DNA of 64,000 nt from Candidatus Mycolicibacterium alkanivorans (GTDB lineage: Bacteria > Actinomycetota > Actinomycetes > Mycobacteriales > Mycobacteriaceae): the NCBI RefSeq assembly GCF_022760805.1, contig NZ_JAIVFL010000001.1, positions 2,976,001-3,040,000 of the forward strand. The letters run 5' to 3'. Each line of letters starts with the position of its first letter. Position 1 is the stretch's first letter. Shown here in pieces: positions 39,026-50,984 of the stretch. Both the position numbers and the translations under genes were made by a program. The notes under the pieces were generated by a model. That model was not told the DNA's origin and made no database searches. It saw nothing but the letters and a program-made list of their open reading frames with translations.

Positions 39026-39093
39026 GCCTCACCCTAATCGACGGGTGCGTCACCGACTTTTGACGAAGTGAACACCCAGAAAACGGTAGGCCG

Positions 39094-39471
39094 CTAGACG
39101 GTGAACCCGAGTGCGCGCAGTTGCTCGCGGCCGTCCTCGGTGATCTTGTCCGGCCCCCACGGCGGATTCCACACCCAGTTGATCTTGGCCTCGTTGACCA
39201 GTCCGGCACCGACCAGCGCGTTGAGCGTCTGGTCCTCGATCACGTCAGTCAGCGGGCAGGCGGCCGAGGTCAGCGTCATGTCGACGAAGGCCACCGTGCC
39301 GGTGTCGCTCTTCTCGACGTTCACGCCGTACACCAGGCCGAGGTCGACGACGTTGATGCCGAGTTCGGGATCGACCACGTCACGCATTGCGTCCTCGATG
39401 TCGGCCAGAAGTTCCTCCGGCTGTGCCAATTCCCGGGTCGCTTCGCTCCTGACCGTCGGTGTCTCGCTCAC
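39094..39471 (-). CDS. sufT: MIP18/DUF59-family Fe-S assembly protein SufT
   Basis: 125 residues from a GTG overlapping the sufU stop (GTGA). It has the DPELGINVVDLGLVYGV motif and the TSAACPLTDVI segment with the reactive Cys of the MIP18 (DUF59) family. SufT helps mature Fe-S proteins, especially aconitase and lipoate synthase in other bacteria. Last gene of the suf operon (Rv1466 position). A longer in-frame start at 39549 lies inside sufU and is not needed. Confidence 0.92.
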   Translation of the reverse strand: MSETPTVRSEATRELAQPEELLADIEDAMRDVVDPELGINVVDLGLVYGVNVEKSDTGTVAFVDMTLTSAACPLTDVIEDQTLNALVGAGLVNEAKINWVWNPPWGPDKITEDGREQLRALGFTV

Positions 39472-39932
39472 TTCTTGTCCTCCAAGTCTTTTCGATGCGA
39501 TGCCTGAGCCAGGGCATCTTTGAAAGCCAGCCAGCCCAGCAACCCGCATTTCACTCGCGCGGGATACTTCGCCACCCCGGCGAAGGCCACCCCGTCGCCG
39601 AGCACATCCTCGTCACCCTCGATCGTCCCCCGCGATGAGACCATCTCGGAGAACGCCGCAACGATCTTGAGCGCATCCCCCACCGTCTGGCCGATCACCT
39701 GATCGGTGAGCACGGATGTGGCGGCCTGGCTGATCGAGCAGCCCTGACCGTCGTATGAGATGTCCTCGACACGCTCGCCGTCCTCGGACAGCGCCACCCG
39801 CAGCGTCACCTCGTCACCACAGGTCGGGTTGACGTGGTGGACCTCGGCGCCGAACGGCTCCCGCAGCCCGCGATGGTGTGGGTGTTTGTAGTGGTCCAGG
39901 ATCACTTCCTGGTACATCTGCTCCAACCGCAT
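39468..39932 (-). CDS. sufU: SufU zinc-dependent sulfurtransferase/IscU-like protein
   Basis: 154 residues. Cys38, Asp40, Cys65 and Cys129 are the zinc/sulfur ligands, and the extra segment around 100-120 is typical of SufU rather than scaffold IscU. SufU accepts persulfide sulfur from SufS and passes it to SufBCD. It starts 2 bp after sufS and its stop overlaps the sufT GTG. Confidence 0.95.
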   Translation of the reverse strand: MRLEQMYQEVILDHYKHPHHRGLREPFGAEVHHVNPTCGDEVTLRVALSEDGERVEDISYDGQGCSISQAATSVLTDQVIGQTVGDALKIVAAFSEMVSSRGTIEGDEDVLGDGVAFAGVAKYPARVKCGLLGWLAFKDALAQASHRKDLEDKK

Positions 39933-39934
39933 GT

Positions 39935-41953
<2,019 letters not shown>

Positions 41954-41957
<4 letters not shown>

Positions 41958-43138
41958 TGTGTTCTCTCTTCGGTGATGGCCAGTTCGTGTTCGATGGCAG
42001 CGGTCAGGCGTTCCCGGACGTCCGGCACGGCGATCTTGGAGATGATCTCGCCGAAGAACCCGCGCACCACCAGGCGGCGGGCTTGCTTCTCGGGGATGCC
42101 GCGGGCCTGGAGGTAGAACAGCTGCTCGTCGTCGAAGCGTCCGGTTGCGCTGGCGTGGCCGGCGCCGACGATCTCGCCGGTCTCGATCTCCAGGTTGGGC
42201 ACCGAGTCGGCGCGGGCGCCGTCGGTGAGCACCAGGTTGCGGTTCACCTCAAAGGTGTCGGTGCCGGTTGCCTCGGCGCGGATCAGCACGTCGCCCACCC
42301 ACACGGTGTGCGCGTCGGGCTTCTTCGAGTCCGGATCGCCCTGCAGCGCGCCCTTGTACAGCACATTGGACTTGCAGTTGGGCTGCGCATGATCCACCAG
42401 CAGCCGGGACTCGAGGTGCTGGCCCTCGTCGGCGAAGTACAGGCCGAGAAGCTCAGCATCACCACCGGGGGCGTCGTAGCGGACGGTCGCCGACATCCGG
42501 ACCACCTCGCCACCGAGGGTCACCGCCACGTGGCGCAGCACAGCGTCCTTACCCAGCCGGGCGTGCTGGGCGCTGACGTGCACCGTGTCGTCGGCCCAGT
42601 CGGCGATCCACACGACGGTCAGCCGGGCGGCGTTCCCGACGACGAACTCGACGTTGTCGGCGTAGGTTCCGCTGCCATGGTGATCGATGACCACGACGGC
42701 CTCGGCCAGTTCCTCGGCGCGGATCTGCAGGTGGCCGTAGGCGGTGGCACCCTGCCCCGGTCCAGTGAGGGTGATTTCGACCGGGGCCTCGAGGTGGCTC
42801 GCGCGGGCGACGGTGACGACGGTCGCCTCGTTGAACGACGAGAATGCCTGCGCGGCAACACGATCAGCGGGCACACCGCCCTGGCCGAGGCGCTCGTCAC
42901 CGCGGCGCACTGTCTCCACGGTCACTCCGGGCTGCTCCGAGACGCCGATCCGGGCGCTGCCGGTGGCAGGTGCCGAGCCGTCGTGCAGACCGCGCAGCCG
43001 CTTGAGCGGGGTGAACCGCCAGAGCTCGTCGCGACCGCCGGGGATTTCGAAGGCATCGACGTCGAAGGAGGCGAACTGCTCGCCCTTGTTGAAGGCGGCC
43101 GGGCGTGAACCTTCGACCGCCTTGGTGAGATTGGTCAT
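41954..43138 (-). CDS. sufD: SufD scaffold subunit
   Basis: 394 residues from the ATG at 43138, whose first base is also the last base of the sufB stop. The beta-helix core and C-terminal helical domain (DDEQLFYLQARGIPEKQARRL) are typical. It pairs with SufB and SufC to assemble Fe-S clusters. Longer open frame upstream overlaps sufB and is a shadow. Confidence 0.96.
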
Positions 43139-45714
43139 CAGCCGACTGCGCCTTCCATCTGCAGCTCGATGAGCCGGTTGAGCTCGAGCGCGTACTCCAT
43201 CGGCAGCTCCTTGGCGATCGGCTCGACGAAGCCGCGCACCACCATCGCCATCGCCTCGTCCTCGGTCATGCCACGGCTCATCAGGTAGAACAACTGGTCG
43301 GCGCTGACCTTCGACACGGTGGCCTCGTGACCCATCGTGACGTCGTCCTCGCGGATGTCGACGTAGGGGTAGGTGTCGCTGCGGCTGACCGTATCGACCA
43401 GCAGCGCATCGCATTTCACGCTCGAACGCGACCCGTGCGCTCCCTTGTTCACCTGGACCAGGCCGCGGTAGGAGGCGCGTCCGCCGCCGCGGGCCACCGA
43501 CTTGGAGACGATGTTGCTGCTGGTGTTCGGGGCCAGGTGCAGCATCTTGGCACCGGTGTCCTGGTGCTGCCCCGCGCCGGCGAACGCCACCGAGAGCACC
43601 TCGCCCTTGGCGTGCTCGCCGGTCATCCAGACCGCCGGGTACTTCATGGTGACCTTGGAGCCGATGTTGCCGTCGACCCACTCCATGGTGGCGCCGGCCT
43701 CGGCGCGGGCCCGCTTGGTGACCAGGTTGTAGACGTTGTTCGACCAGTTCTGGATCGTCGTGTAGCGAACGCGCGCGCCGGGTTTGACGATGATCTCCAC
43801 GACGGCGGAGTGCAGCGAGTCGCTCTTGTAGATGGGAGCGGTGCACCCTTCCACGTAGTGGATGTAGGAGCCCTCGTCGGCGATGATCAGCGTGCGCTCG
43901 AACTGGCCCATGTTCTCGGTGTTGATCCGGAAGTAGGCCTGCAGCGGGATGTCGACGTGCACGCCCGGCGGCACGTAGATGAACGAGCCACCCGACCACA
44001 CCGCGGTGTTGAGCGCGGAGAACTTGTTGTCCCCGGCCGGGATCACGGTGCCGAAGTACTGCTTGAAGATCTCCGGGTGTTCCCGCAGACCGCTGTCGGT
44101 GTCGAGGAAGATGACGCCCTGGGCCTCGAGATCCTCGCGGATCTGGTGGTAAACCACCTCTGAGTTGTGCGCGACGAGGCCTTCGGCGACAAAGTTGTGC
44201 GGACCGTCCACCTCGATGTCGTACACCGGCTCGACAGCGAATGGCTCCACCGACTTAACCGGTTCGAATCCCAGCCAGTCGTTGCAGTGGACGCGAATCG
44301 TGGTGCCGTGCGCACCGTTCGAGGAGTGCGAGCAGCGGCGGCGGCCGAACCGAGCAGTCCGCTTGGGGTTGCGACATCCGAGCTTCTCGAACTCGCTGGT
44401 GATTCCGAGCCGCCACGCGGTCTGTATGCGCTCCGGCGCGTGGCGATAGGGCTGGGTGAAGGACCACGGCCCAGCAGCCCGAAGGCCCGACAGTTCGGCG
44501 AGTTCTCGAGCTTGCCGGATGAGCGGTTCATCGGCCGAGGTCAACATGATCGAGCCGCTTCGATCGGGCTGGACGTCGCCGTCCGCGTCGACCCAGCCGC
44601 CGAGGAACGCCAGCCGCTGATCGACGGGAAGCGCATAGACCCAATCCGGAACACGCTTGGTGAGCGACAGTCCGTCGAAACCAAGCTCGACGATCCACTC
44701 GGTCAGCGCCTTCGAGTTCGCCACGACGCGGTACTGGTCGGCCTCGATGCAGCGCAGTCCGAACAACTCACCGACGACGCGGGTCAGTTCAGCCCGCAGT
44801 TCGACGTCGGTGTCCGGAATCGCGAACTGAACGCGATGGGTCTTGTGCGACAGGTGCAGATTGCCGTCGCCGAGGTAGAGACCCAGCAGCCACATCAGGT
44901 CGACAGTGCTCGTCGCCGGGGCATGTAGACCCGCGACCGCCGGAAGTTCGGCAGCCTCACCGAACACCGGGATTTGGCGGGGCACGGCGATGAAGTCACC
45001 CGGCTGGATCTCGCCGACGGTCACCCAGCGACGGGCATAACGGGCCCGCTGCCGGCCCGGCTTGCGTTCGTCGCGCAACACAAGCATCGGGTGGTTGTCG
45101 GTGGCACGCAGGCTGCGCCGGGTCGTGCGAACGGTGTAGGTCTGCCGGGTATCTGTCTGCGCTGCGGCTTTGACGGGTACCACGACGAACCGCTCGGCAT
45201 CCTCGTCGTAGGCGAAAACCCGATCGCCGTAGACGATCTCCTTGATCGGCACCTGTCCCCGATTGGCGGTCCACACCAGAGTGTCCCCGGCGAGGCATTC
45301 GTACTGTGCGGCGACACCAGACACCAGGCGCTGCTTCTCGGCCTCCGGGATGCCCAGCCGGTCGTAGGTGTTGCGGATCTCCTCGGGCAGGTCGTCCCAG
45401 GTCGCCGCCTGCTTCTCGGTGGAGCGCACGAAGTACTTGATGTTGTCGAAGTCGATGCCCCCGAGGTTGGAACCCCAGTTCGGCATCGGCTTCTTCTCGA
45501 ACGTGCGAAGCGCCTTGAGGCGGATGTCGAGCATCCACTCGGGCTCACTCTTCTTGGCCGAGATGTCGCGCACCACCGCTTCGGACAGACCGCGCTGCGC
45601 GCTGGCGCCCGCGACGTCGGAGTCCGCCCAGCCGTAGCCGTACCGGCCCAGCGAGGCGATCGCCTCCTCCTGACTGAGCGGCTCGGCCGACTTGGTGTCC
45701 GGTGTGAGTGTCAT
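43138..45714 (-). CDS. sufB: SufB scaffold subunit with an intein
   Basis: 858 residues as a precursor: N-extein 1-139, intein 140-517 (378 residues) and C-extein 518-858, giving a 480-residue mature SufB. The extein parts join at AAQYE and [10 protein letters not shown], restoring the conserved SufB core. SufB is the site of nascent Fe-S cluster assembly, so it is inactive until the intein leaves. First structural gene of sufB-D-C-S-U-T and 64 bp downstream of sufR. An intein in SufB is known in M. tuberculosis. Confidence 0.97.
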   Translation of the reverse strand: MTLTPDTKSAEPLSQEEAIASLGRYGYGWADSDVAGASAQRGLSEAVVRDISAKKSEPEWMLDIRLKALRTFEKKPMPNWGSNLGGIDFDNIKYFVRSTEKQAATWDDLPEEIRNTYDRLGIPEAEKQRLVSGVAAQYECLAGDTLVWTANRGQVPIKEIVYGDRVFAYDEDAERFVVVPVKAAAQTDTRQTYTVRTTRRSLRATDNHPMLVLRDERKPGRQRARYARRWVTVGEIQPGDFIAVPRQIPVFGEAAELPAVAGLHAPATSTVDLMWLLGLYLGDGNLHLSHKTHRVQFAIPDTDVELRAELTRVVGELFGLRCIEADQYRVVANSKALTEWIVELGFDGLSLTKRVPDWVYALPVDQRLAFLGGWVDADGDVQPDRSGSIMLTSADEPLIRQARELAELSGLRAAGPWSFTQPYRHAPERIQTAWRLGITSEFEKLGCRNPKRTARFGRRRCSHSSNGAHGTTIRVHCNDWLGFEPVKSVEPFAVEPVYDIEVDGPHNFVAEGLVAHNSEVVYHQIREDLEAQGVIFLDTDSGLREHPEIFKQYFGTVIPAGDNKFSALNTAVWSGGSFIYVPPGVHVDIPLQAYFRINTENMGQFERTLIIADEGSYIHYVEGCTAPIYKSDSLHSAVVEIIVKPGARVRYTTIQNWSNNVYNLVTKRARAEAGATMEWVDGNIGSKVTMKYPAVWMTGEHAKGEVLSVAFAGAGQHQDTGAKMLHLAPNTSSNIVSKSVARGGGRASYRGLVQVNKGAHGSRSSVKCDALLVDTVSRSDTYPYVDIREDDVTMGHEATVSKVSADQLFYLMSRGMTEDEAMAMVVRGFVEPIAKELPMEYALELNRLIELQMEGAVG
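44164..45297 (-). other. SufB intein with LAGLIDADG homing endonuclease
   Basis: In-frame within sufB. Cys1 begins CLAGDTLVW, block B is TDNHP (67-70), and the C-terminal end is [13 protein letters not shown] followed by VAHN with the terminal Asn and a Ser at +1, so all splicing residues are present. The central region has two LAGLIDADG helices, LLGLYLGDG (137-145) and [10 protein letters not shown] (231-240), with both acidic residues kept, so the endonuclease may be active. Cys183, Cys308, Cys322 and Cys338 could add redox sensitivity. Confidence 0.95.
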
Positions 45715-45778
45715 GGCGACGCTCCTTAGGCGGTCGTGGTGGCTCCGGCGCGGGCTGTGCGTCGAAGATGTCGTGGCG

Positions 45779-46471
45779 CTAGGGGTGTACCGGGTTCAGG
45801 GGTACGTGGGTGGTGCATGCGCAGTCGCCGTTGGCGATCGTCGCCAACCGCTGCACGTGGGTGCCGAGGATTTCCGACATGGCCTGCTGCTCGGTCTCGC
45901 AGAGCTCCGGAAACTCTTCTGCCACATGCGAAACCGGGCAGTGGTGCTGGCAGATCTGGATGCCCTGGATGGGGCCGCGAACGGTAGTCGTGGCCGTCGC
46001 GTACCCGGCTTTCGTCAGCGCGTCGGCCACCCGCTCGGCCGTCGACTCGACATCGTGCGGGCCGTCGGTGACCCCGGCCAAAATGGTATCGATCCGGCGC
46101 CGGGCGAAGGCCCGCACCGCCTCGTCACCCCCGATCTCGCGCAGCTGGCGAATGGCCGCCGAGGCCAGGTCGTCATAGGTGTGCTCGAGTTTGGCGCGCC
46201 CGGCGGGGGTCAGTCGGTAGCGCTTGGCGGGCCTGCCGCGGCCGACCTGCTGCCATGCCGCCGCTGCGCTGGCCTCGGCGTCACCGGCCTCGATGAGGGC
46301 GTCGAGATGACGCCGAACACCGGCGGCGGAGATGCCCAGCCGGCGTCCGATCTCGGCGGCGGTGATCGGTCCCGACTCCAGCAGCAGGCGCACGATGGCG
46401 CGGCGCGTCGGACCGTCATGCGCGACCGGGCCCGGAGCGGGCACCGAATAAACGTCTGACGGGATTTTCAC
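45779..46471 (-). CDS. sufR: Fe-S-dependent repressor SufR
   Basis: 230 residues from a GTG at 46471, chosen because it lies 6 bases after a possible -10 (CACACT) and inside the SufR operator; a TTG six codons earlier is less likely. The N-terminal winged helix-turn-helix (about 25-85) contains [21 protein letters not shown]. Cys174, Cys178, Cys191, Cys217 and Cys219 are candidate [4Fe-4S] ligands. It represses its own suf operon when its cluster is loaded. sufB follows after 64 bp. Confidence 0.93.
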   Translation of the reverse strand: MKIPSDVYSVPAPGPVAHDGPTRRAIVRLLLESGPITAAEIGRRLGISAAGVRRHLDALIEAGDAEASAAAAWQQVGRGRPAKRYRLTPAGRAKLEHTYDDLASAAIRQLREIGGDEAVRAFARRRIDTILAGVTDGPHDVESTAERVADALTKAGYATATTTVRGPIQGIQICQHHCPVSHVAEEFPELCETEQQAMSEILGTHVQRLATIANGDCACTTHVPLNPVHP

Positions 46472-46482
46472 AACACCAGTGT
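46468..46482 (-). promoter_or_regulatory. SufR operator overlapping the sufR start
   Basis: On the minus strand ACACT-GGTGT-TGTGA exactly fits the ACACT-N5-TGTGA palindrome reported for mycobacterial SufR. It spans the last bases before and including the GTG start, so repressor would cover the transcription start. Confidence 0.75.
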
Positions 46483-46560
46483 GACGCAATTCCCCGGGCG
46501 ATGTCCAGTAAGGGCAGCCTCAGCGGCGGCGGCAGGCCCCGCTGCGGCGGTTAGAGTGCT

Positions 46561-48273
46561 GTGGTGGCAGCCCGCCAACTCTCCTTGAGTTCGTCGATCG
46601 CCCGTCTGCACGGCGACGAACGCACCGTGGGCTCACCCCTCAACGACGCCGAAGCTCGCGCGCTGCGGCGCACCCGCCTGTTCGGCGCCACCGGAACCGT
46701 GCTGATGGGTATCGGCGCCCTGGGCGCCGGGGCCAGGCCGGTGGTCCAGGACCCCACGTTCGGGGTGCGGCTGCTGAACCTGCCGTCGCGCATCCAGACC
46801 GTCTCGCTGACGATGACCACCACCGGCGCGGTGATGATGGCGCTGGCGTGGCTGATGCTGGGCCGCTTCACGCTGGGCCCGCGCCGCTTGTCGCGCAGCC
46901 AGCTCGACCACACCCTGCTGCTGTGGATGGTGCCGCTGCTGCTCGCGCCACCGATGTACAGCAAGGACGTGTACTCCTACCTTGCGCAGAGCCAGATCTC
47001 ACGGATCGGGCTCAACCCCTACAAGGTCGGCCCTGCTCCGGGGCTGGGGCTCGACCACGTGTTCACGCTCTCGGTGCCCAGCCTGTGGCGCGAGACACCC
47101 GCGCCGTACGGACCGCTGTTCCTGTGGATCGGCCGCGGCGTCTCCGCACTGACCGGCGAGAACATCGTCGCGGCCGTACTCAGCCATCGCATCGTGGTGC
47201 TGATCGGCGTCGGACTGATCGTGTGGGCCGTGCCCCGGCTGGCCCGCCGCTGCGGGGTGGCCGAGGTCAGCGCCCTGTGGCTGGGCGCGGCCAACCCCCT
47301 GCTACTGATGCACCTGGTGGCGGGCATCCACAACGAGGCCCTGATGCTGGGGCTGATGCTGACCGGAACCGAGTTCGCGCTGCGCGGAATCGACTCGGCC
47401 GGCCCGCTGCGGCCGCACCCGCTTCGGTGGCCGCGCGGGCGTGACGAGTGGGCGCCCTGGCTACCGCTGGGCATGCTGATCGCCGGGGCCGTACTGATCA
47501 CGATGTCCTCGCAGGTCAAGCTGCCCGGGCTGCTCGCGCTGGGATTCGTGGCCATGGCGCTGGCCCATCGCTGGGGCGGCACGATCAAGCCCTTCCTTGC
47601 GGCCAGCCTGCTGATGATGAGCATCGCGCTGGTGGTGATGGCGCTGATCGGCTGGGCCAGCAGGCTGGGCTTCGGCTGGATCTTCACGCTGGGCACCGCC
47701 AACGTGGTTCGCAGCTGGATGTCCCCGCCCACGCTGCTCGCGTTGGGCACCGGACAGGTGGGCATTCTACTGGGCCTCGGCGATCACACCACCGCTGTGC
47801 TGTCGCTGACTCGCGCCATGGGCGTGCTGATCATCACCATCACCGTGAGCTGGCTGCTGCTGGCCGTGCTGCGGGGCCGGTTGCATCCGGTCGGCGGCCT
47901 GGGTGTCGCCCTGGGCGCAACGGTCCTGCTGTTCCCCGTCGTGCAGCCGTGGTATCTGCTGTGGGCGATCATCCCGCTGGCCGCCTGGGCCACTCGGCCG
48001 GGATTCCGTATCGCGACGATCGCGGTGACCCTCATCGTCGGCATCTTCGGCCCGACCGCCAACGGCGACCGCTTCGCACTGTTCCAGATCATCGACGCCA
48101 CCCTGGCCAGCACGGTGATCGTGCTGCTGCTGATCGCGCTGACCCTCAACCGGCTGCCGTGGCGCAACGTGCCGGGCACCACCGAGACCTTCAGCGGCCA
48201 GGAGCCCGCCCCCGCGCCGACCGAGCCGCCCACGCCGCGCCCGGCGGCGGACGCCTACGCTGAGTCCCCGTGA
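46561..48273 (+). CDS. mptB: Alpha-(1->6)-mannosyltransferase, MptB-like (GT-C)
   Basis: 570 residues with about a dozen hydrophobic helices and a Pro/Ala-rich C-terminal tail. The loop MYSKDVYSYLAQ carries the acidic motif used by polyprenyl-phosphate mannose-dependent GT-C enzymes. MptB extends the mannan core of lipomannan and lipoarabinomannan on the periplasmic side. TAGAGT (46552-46557) is a -10 box just before two GTG codons (46561, 46564), so the gene is probably leaderless and either codon may be used. Its stop overlaps the ABC ATPase start by 4 bp. Confidence 0.88.
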   Translation: MVAARQLSLSSSIARLHGDERTVGSPLNDAEARALRRTRLFGATGTVLMGIGALGAGARPVVQDPTFGVRLLNLPSRIQTVSLTMTTTGAVMMALAWLMLGRFTLGPRRLSRSQLDHTLLLWMVPLLLAPPMYSKDVYSYLAQSQISRIGLNPYKVGPAPGLGLDHVFTLSVPSLWRETPAPYGPLFLWIGRGVSALTGENIVAAVLSHRIVVLIGVGLIVWAVPRLARRCGVAEVSALWLGAANPLLLMHLVAGIHNEALMLGLMLTGTEFALRGIDSAGPLRPHPLRWPRGRDEWAPWLPLGMLIAGAVLITMSSQVKLPGLLALGFVAMALAHRWGGTIKPFLAASLLMMSIALVVMALIGWASRLGFGWIFTLGTANVVRSWMSPPTLLALGTGQVGILLGLGDHTTAVLSLTRAMGVLIITITVSWLLLAVLRGRLHPVGGLGVALGATVLLFPVVQPWYLLWAIIPLAAWATRPGFRIATIAVTLIVGIFGPTANGDRFALFQIIDATLASTVIVLLLIALTLNRLPWRNVPGTTETFSGQEPAPAPTEPPTPRPAADAYAESP

Positions 48274-49202
48274 GTCCTGGCTCCGATACCCCCGTGCGGC
48301 TGCGCGGGGTCACCAAGCGCTACGGGTCGACAACGGCAGTGTCGGACCTGGATCTCGACGTGCACGCCGCCGAGGTGCTGGCGTTGCTCGGCCCGAACGG
48401 GGCCGGCAAGACCACGACGGTCGAGATGTGCGAGGGATTCGTGCGGCCCGACTCCGGCACCATCGAGGTGTTGGGCCTGGACCCGGTGGCCGACAATGCC
48501 CGCGTCCGCGAACGGATTGGCGTCATGCTGCAGGGCGGCGGCGGGTACCCGGCGGCCCGCGCCGGCGAAATGCTCAAGCTGGTCGCCTCCTATGCCGCCA
48601 ACCCGCTCGACCCGGCCTGGCTGCTGGAAACCCTCGGACTCACCGACGCCGCCCGCACCACCTACCGCCGGCTGTCGGGCGGACAGCAGCAGCGCCTTGC
48701 CCTGGCGTGCGCGCTGGTCGGCCGGCCGGAGCTGGTGTTCCTTGACGAGCCGACCGCGGGTATGGACGCCCATGCGCGGCTGGTGGTCTGGGAGCTGATC
48801 GACGCGCTGCGCCGTGACGGTGTGACGGTGGTACTGACCACCCACCAACTCAAGGAGGCCGAGGAACTGGCCGACCGGATCGTCATCATCGACCACGGCT
48901 CCTCGGTCGCAGCCGGCACACCCGCGGAGCTGATGCACAACGGGGCGGAAGGTCAGCTGCGGTTCAGCGCGCCGCGGCGGCTGGACCTGTCGCTGTTGAT
49001 CTCCGCACTGCCGGAGAACTACTCGGCCAAAGAAGCTTCGCCGGGCGAGTACCTGGTCGAGGGTCAGATCGACCCGCAGGTGCTGGCGACGGTGACGGCC
49101 TGGTGCGCCCGGCTCAACGTGCTGACCACCGAGGTCCGGGTCGAGCAGCGCAGCCTCGAGGATGTGTTCCTGGACCTGACGGGCAAGGAGCTGCGGCCAT
49201 GA
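48270..49202 (+). CDS. ABC transporter ATP-binding protein
   Basis: 310 residues. Walker A GPNGAGKTT near residue 37, signature LSGGQQQRLALA and Walker B LVFLDEPTAGMD, followed by a regulatory C-terminal segment typical of drug/lipid ABC-2 exporters. GTG start overlaps the mptB stop, and the stop overlaps the permease start, so the three genes are coupled. It is the Rv1458c counterpart. The substrate is unknown; linkage to mannosyltransferase and heme-oxidase genes does not decide it. Confidence 0.94.
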   Translation: MSPGSDTPVRLRGVTKRYGSTTAVSDLDLDVHAAEVLALLGPNGAGKTTTVEMCEGFVRPDSGTIEVLGLDPVADNARVRERIGVMLQGGGGYPAARAGEMLKLVASYAANPLDPAWLLETLGLTDAARTTYRRLSGGQQQRLALACALVGRPELVFLDEPTAGMDAHARLVVWELIDALRRDGVTVVLTTHQLKEAEELADRIVIIDHGSSVAAGTPAELMHNGAEGQLRFSAPRRLDLSLLISALPENYSAKEASPGEYLVEGQIDPQVLATVTAWCARLNVLTTEVRVEQRSLEDVFLDLTGKELRP

Positions 49203-49972
49203 CGGAGCTCTTCCCCGCGGGCACCTTCCGCCCCGATCCGCGACCCAACAGCGTGCCGCGGATGCTGGCGGCCCAGTACGGCCTGGAGCTGAGGCTGTTG
49301 CTGCGCAACGGCGAACAGTTGCTGCTGACGATGTTCATCCCGATCACGCTGCTGATCGGGCTCACGCTGCTGCCGCTGGGCTCGTTCGGCGAGCATCGCG
49401 TCGGGGTGTTCGTACCGGCCATCATGGCGCTGGCCGTCATCTCCACTGCGCTCACCGGGCAGGCCATCGCCGTCGCGTTCGACCGCCGATACGGCGCGCT
49501 CAAACGCCTGGGCGCCACCGCCCTGCCGGTGTGGGGCATCATCGCCGGCAAGTCGCTCGCGGTGGTGACGGTGGTGTTCCTGCAGGCGCTGCTGCTCGGC
49601 GGCATCGGCCTTGCCCTGGGTTGGCGGCCCCATCCGGCAGGGCTTCTGCTCGGCGCGGTGATCATCGCGCTGGGCACCGCGGGATTCGCCGCGATGGGCC
49701 TGCTGCTCGGCGGAACCCTGCGTGCCGAGATCGTGCTCGCGGTCGCCAACCTGCTGTGGTTCGTGTTCGCCGGGCTGGGCGCGCTGACGCTGGAGACGGG
49801 CGCGATCCCGCGCGGGGTGTCGTGGGTGGCGCGGCTGACGCCGTCGGGGGCATTGACCGAGGCGCTGTCGCAGGCGATGGCCTTGTCGGTCGACTGGTTC
49901 GGCATCGCGGTGCTCGCGGTCTGGGGTGGGCTGTCGGCGCTGGCCGCGCTGCGCTGGTTCCGCTTCACCTGA
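49199..49972 (+). CDS. ABC-2 type permease
   Basis: 257 residues from an ATG at 49199, overlapping the ATPase stop by 4 bp. Six hydrophobic segments are visible, starting near residue 44 (LLLTMFIPITLLIGLTL), with the conserved AVAFDRRYGALKRLGATALP ABC-2 loop between helices 2 and 3. It forms an export system with the preceding ATPase. A hairpin follows 12 bp after the stop. Confidence 0.93.
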   Translation: MTELFPAGTFRPDPRPNSVPRMLAAQYGLELRLLLRNGEQLLLTMFIPITLLIGLTLLPLGSFGEHRVGVFVPAIMALAVISTALTGQAIAVAFDRRYGALKRLGATALPVWGIIAGKSLAVVTVVFLQALLLGGIGLALGWRPHPAGLLLGAVIIALGTAGFAAMGLLLGGTLRAEIVLAVANLLWFVFAGLGALTLETGAIPRGVSWVARLTPSGALTEALSQAMALSVDWFGIAVLAVWGGLSALAALRWFRFT

Positions 49973-49984
49973 GGGGTTCCGATC

Positions 49985-50009
49985 GCCCAACTACGGGGCG
50001 TAGTTGGGC
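49985..50009 (+). terminator. Perfect 11-bp stem-loop after the ABC permease
   Basis: GCCCAACTACG, a GGG loop and the exact complement. It ends the mptB-ABC operon just before the ctaA promoter. No U-tract follows. Confidence 0.7.
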
Positions 50010-50015
50010 GTCCTC

Positions 50016-50021
50016 TACGAT
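50016..50021 (+). promoter_or_regulatory. -10 box (TACGAT) of ctaA
   Basis: TACGAT fits TANNNT and ends 6 bases before the GTG at 50028, so ctaA is probably leaderless. The box lies only 6 bases after the terminator hairpin. Confidence 0.5.
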
Positions 50022-50027
50022 CGGGCC

Positions 50028-50984
50028 GTGCCCGTCGGACGGTTTTTCCAGCGGTTGGTGGACCTGCTTCCGTTGCCGAGCCTGCGCACGCAGCGCATCA
50101 TCGCCGCGGCGGTCATTCTCACCCAGGCCGGAATCGCGGTCACCGGCTCGATCGTCCGGGTGACGTCCTCCGGCCTCGGTTGCCCGACCTGGCCGCAGTG
50201 CTTCCCCGGCAGCTTCACCCCCGTCCCGCACGCCGAAGTCCCCCGAATCCACCAGGCCGTCGAGTTCGGCAACCGGATGATCACCTTTCTCGTCGTGATC
50301 ACCGCGATCCTCGCGGTGCTGGCCGTCACGCGGGCGGGCCGGCGCCGCGAGGTGCTCGTCTACGCGTGGCTGATGCCGGCCTCGACCGTGCTGCAGGCGG
50401 TGATCGGCGGCGTCACCGTGCTCACCGGCCTGCTGTGGTGGACGGTCGCCGTGCACCTGCTGGCCTCGATGCTGATGGTCTGGCTGGCCACCCTGCTCTA
50501 CGTCAAGATCGGCGAACCCGACGACGGCATCCCGACGGCGCTGGTGCCGAAACCCTTGCGGCACTTGACCTTACTGAGCGCGCTCGCGCTGTCCGCGACC
50601 CTGGTCACGGGGACCACGGTGACGGGCGCGGGCCCGCACGCCGGCGACAAGAGCCCGCAGCGGATCGTGCCGCGTCTCGAGGTGGAGATCCTCACGCTGG
50701 TGCACGCGCACTCCGCGTTCCTGTTCATCTATCTGTCGCTGCTGATCGGTCTGGGCGCCGGCCTGCTGGCCGTTTACGCACCACGGCTGATCATGCGCCG
50801 GCTCTCGGTGCTGGTCGTCGTGGTGATCGCCCAGGGCTTGCTCGGGGCTGTCCAGTTCTTCACCGGGGTGCCGGCCGTGCTGGTGGCCTTCCACGTCGCC
50901 GGTGCGGCGGCCTGTACCGCGGCGACCGCGGCGCTATGGGCGTCGATGCGACAGCGGACCGAGCCCAAGACGCTCCAGAGCTGA
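50028..50984 (+). CDS. ctaA: Heme A synthase CtaA (COX15 family)
   Basis: 318 residues from a leaderless GTG. About eight membrane helices; conserved QAGIAVTGSIVRVTSSGLGCPTWPQC with two Cys, PRIHQAVEFGNRM with a heme-ligand His, and later HAHSAF and FHVAGA histidines. It oxidises heme O to heme A for aa3-type cytochrome c oxidase. ctaB, making heme O, is close by on the other strand. The 3' end overlaps the convergent ATP-grasp gene by about 50 bp. Confidence 0.95.
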   Translation: MPVGRFFQRLVDLLPLPSLRTQRIIAAAVILTQAGIAVTGSIVRVTSSGLGCPTWPQCFPGSFTPVPHAEVPRIHQAVEFGNRMITFLVVITAILAVLAVTRAGRRREVLVYAWLMPASTVLQAVIGGVTVLTGLLWWTVAVHLLASMLMVWLATLLYVKIGEPDDGIPTALVPKPLRHLTLLSALALSATLVTGTTVTGAGPHAGDKSPQRIVPRLEVEILTLVHAHSAFLFIYLSLLIGLGAGLLAVYAPRLIMRRLSVLVVVVIAQGLLGAVQFFTGVPAVLVAFHVAGAAACTAATAALWASMRQRTEPKTLQS

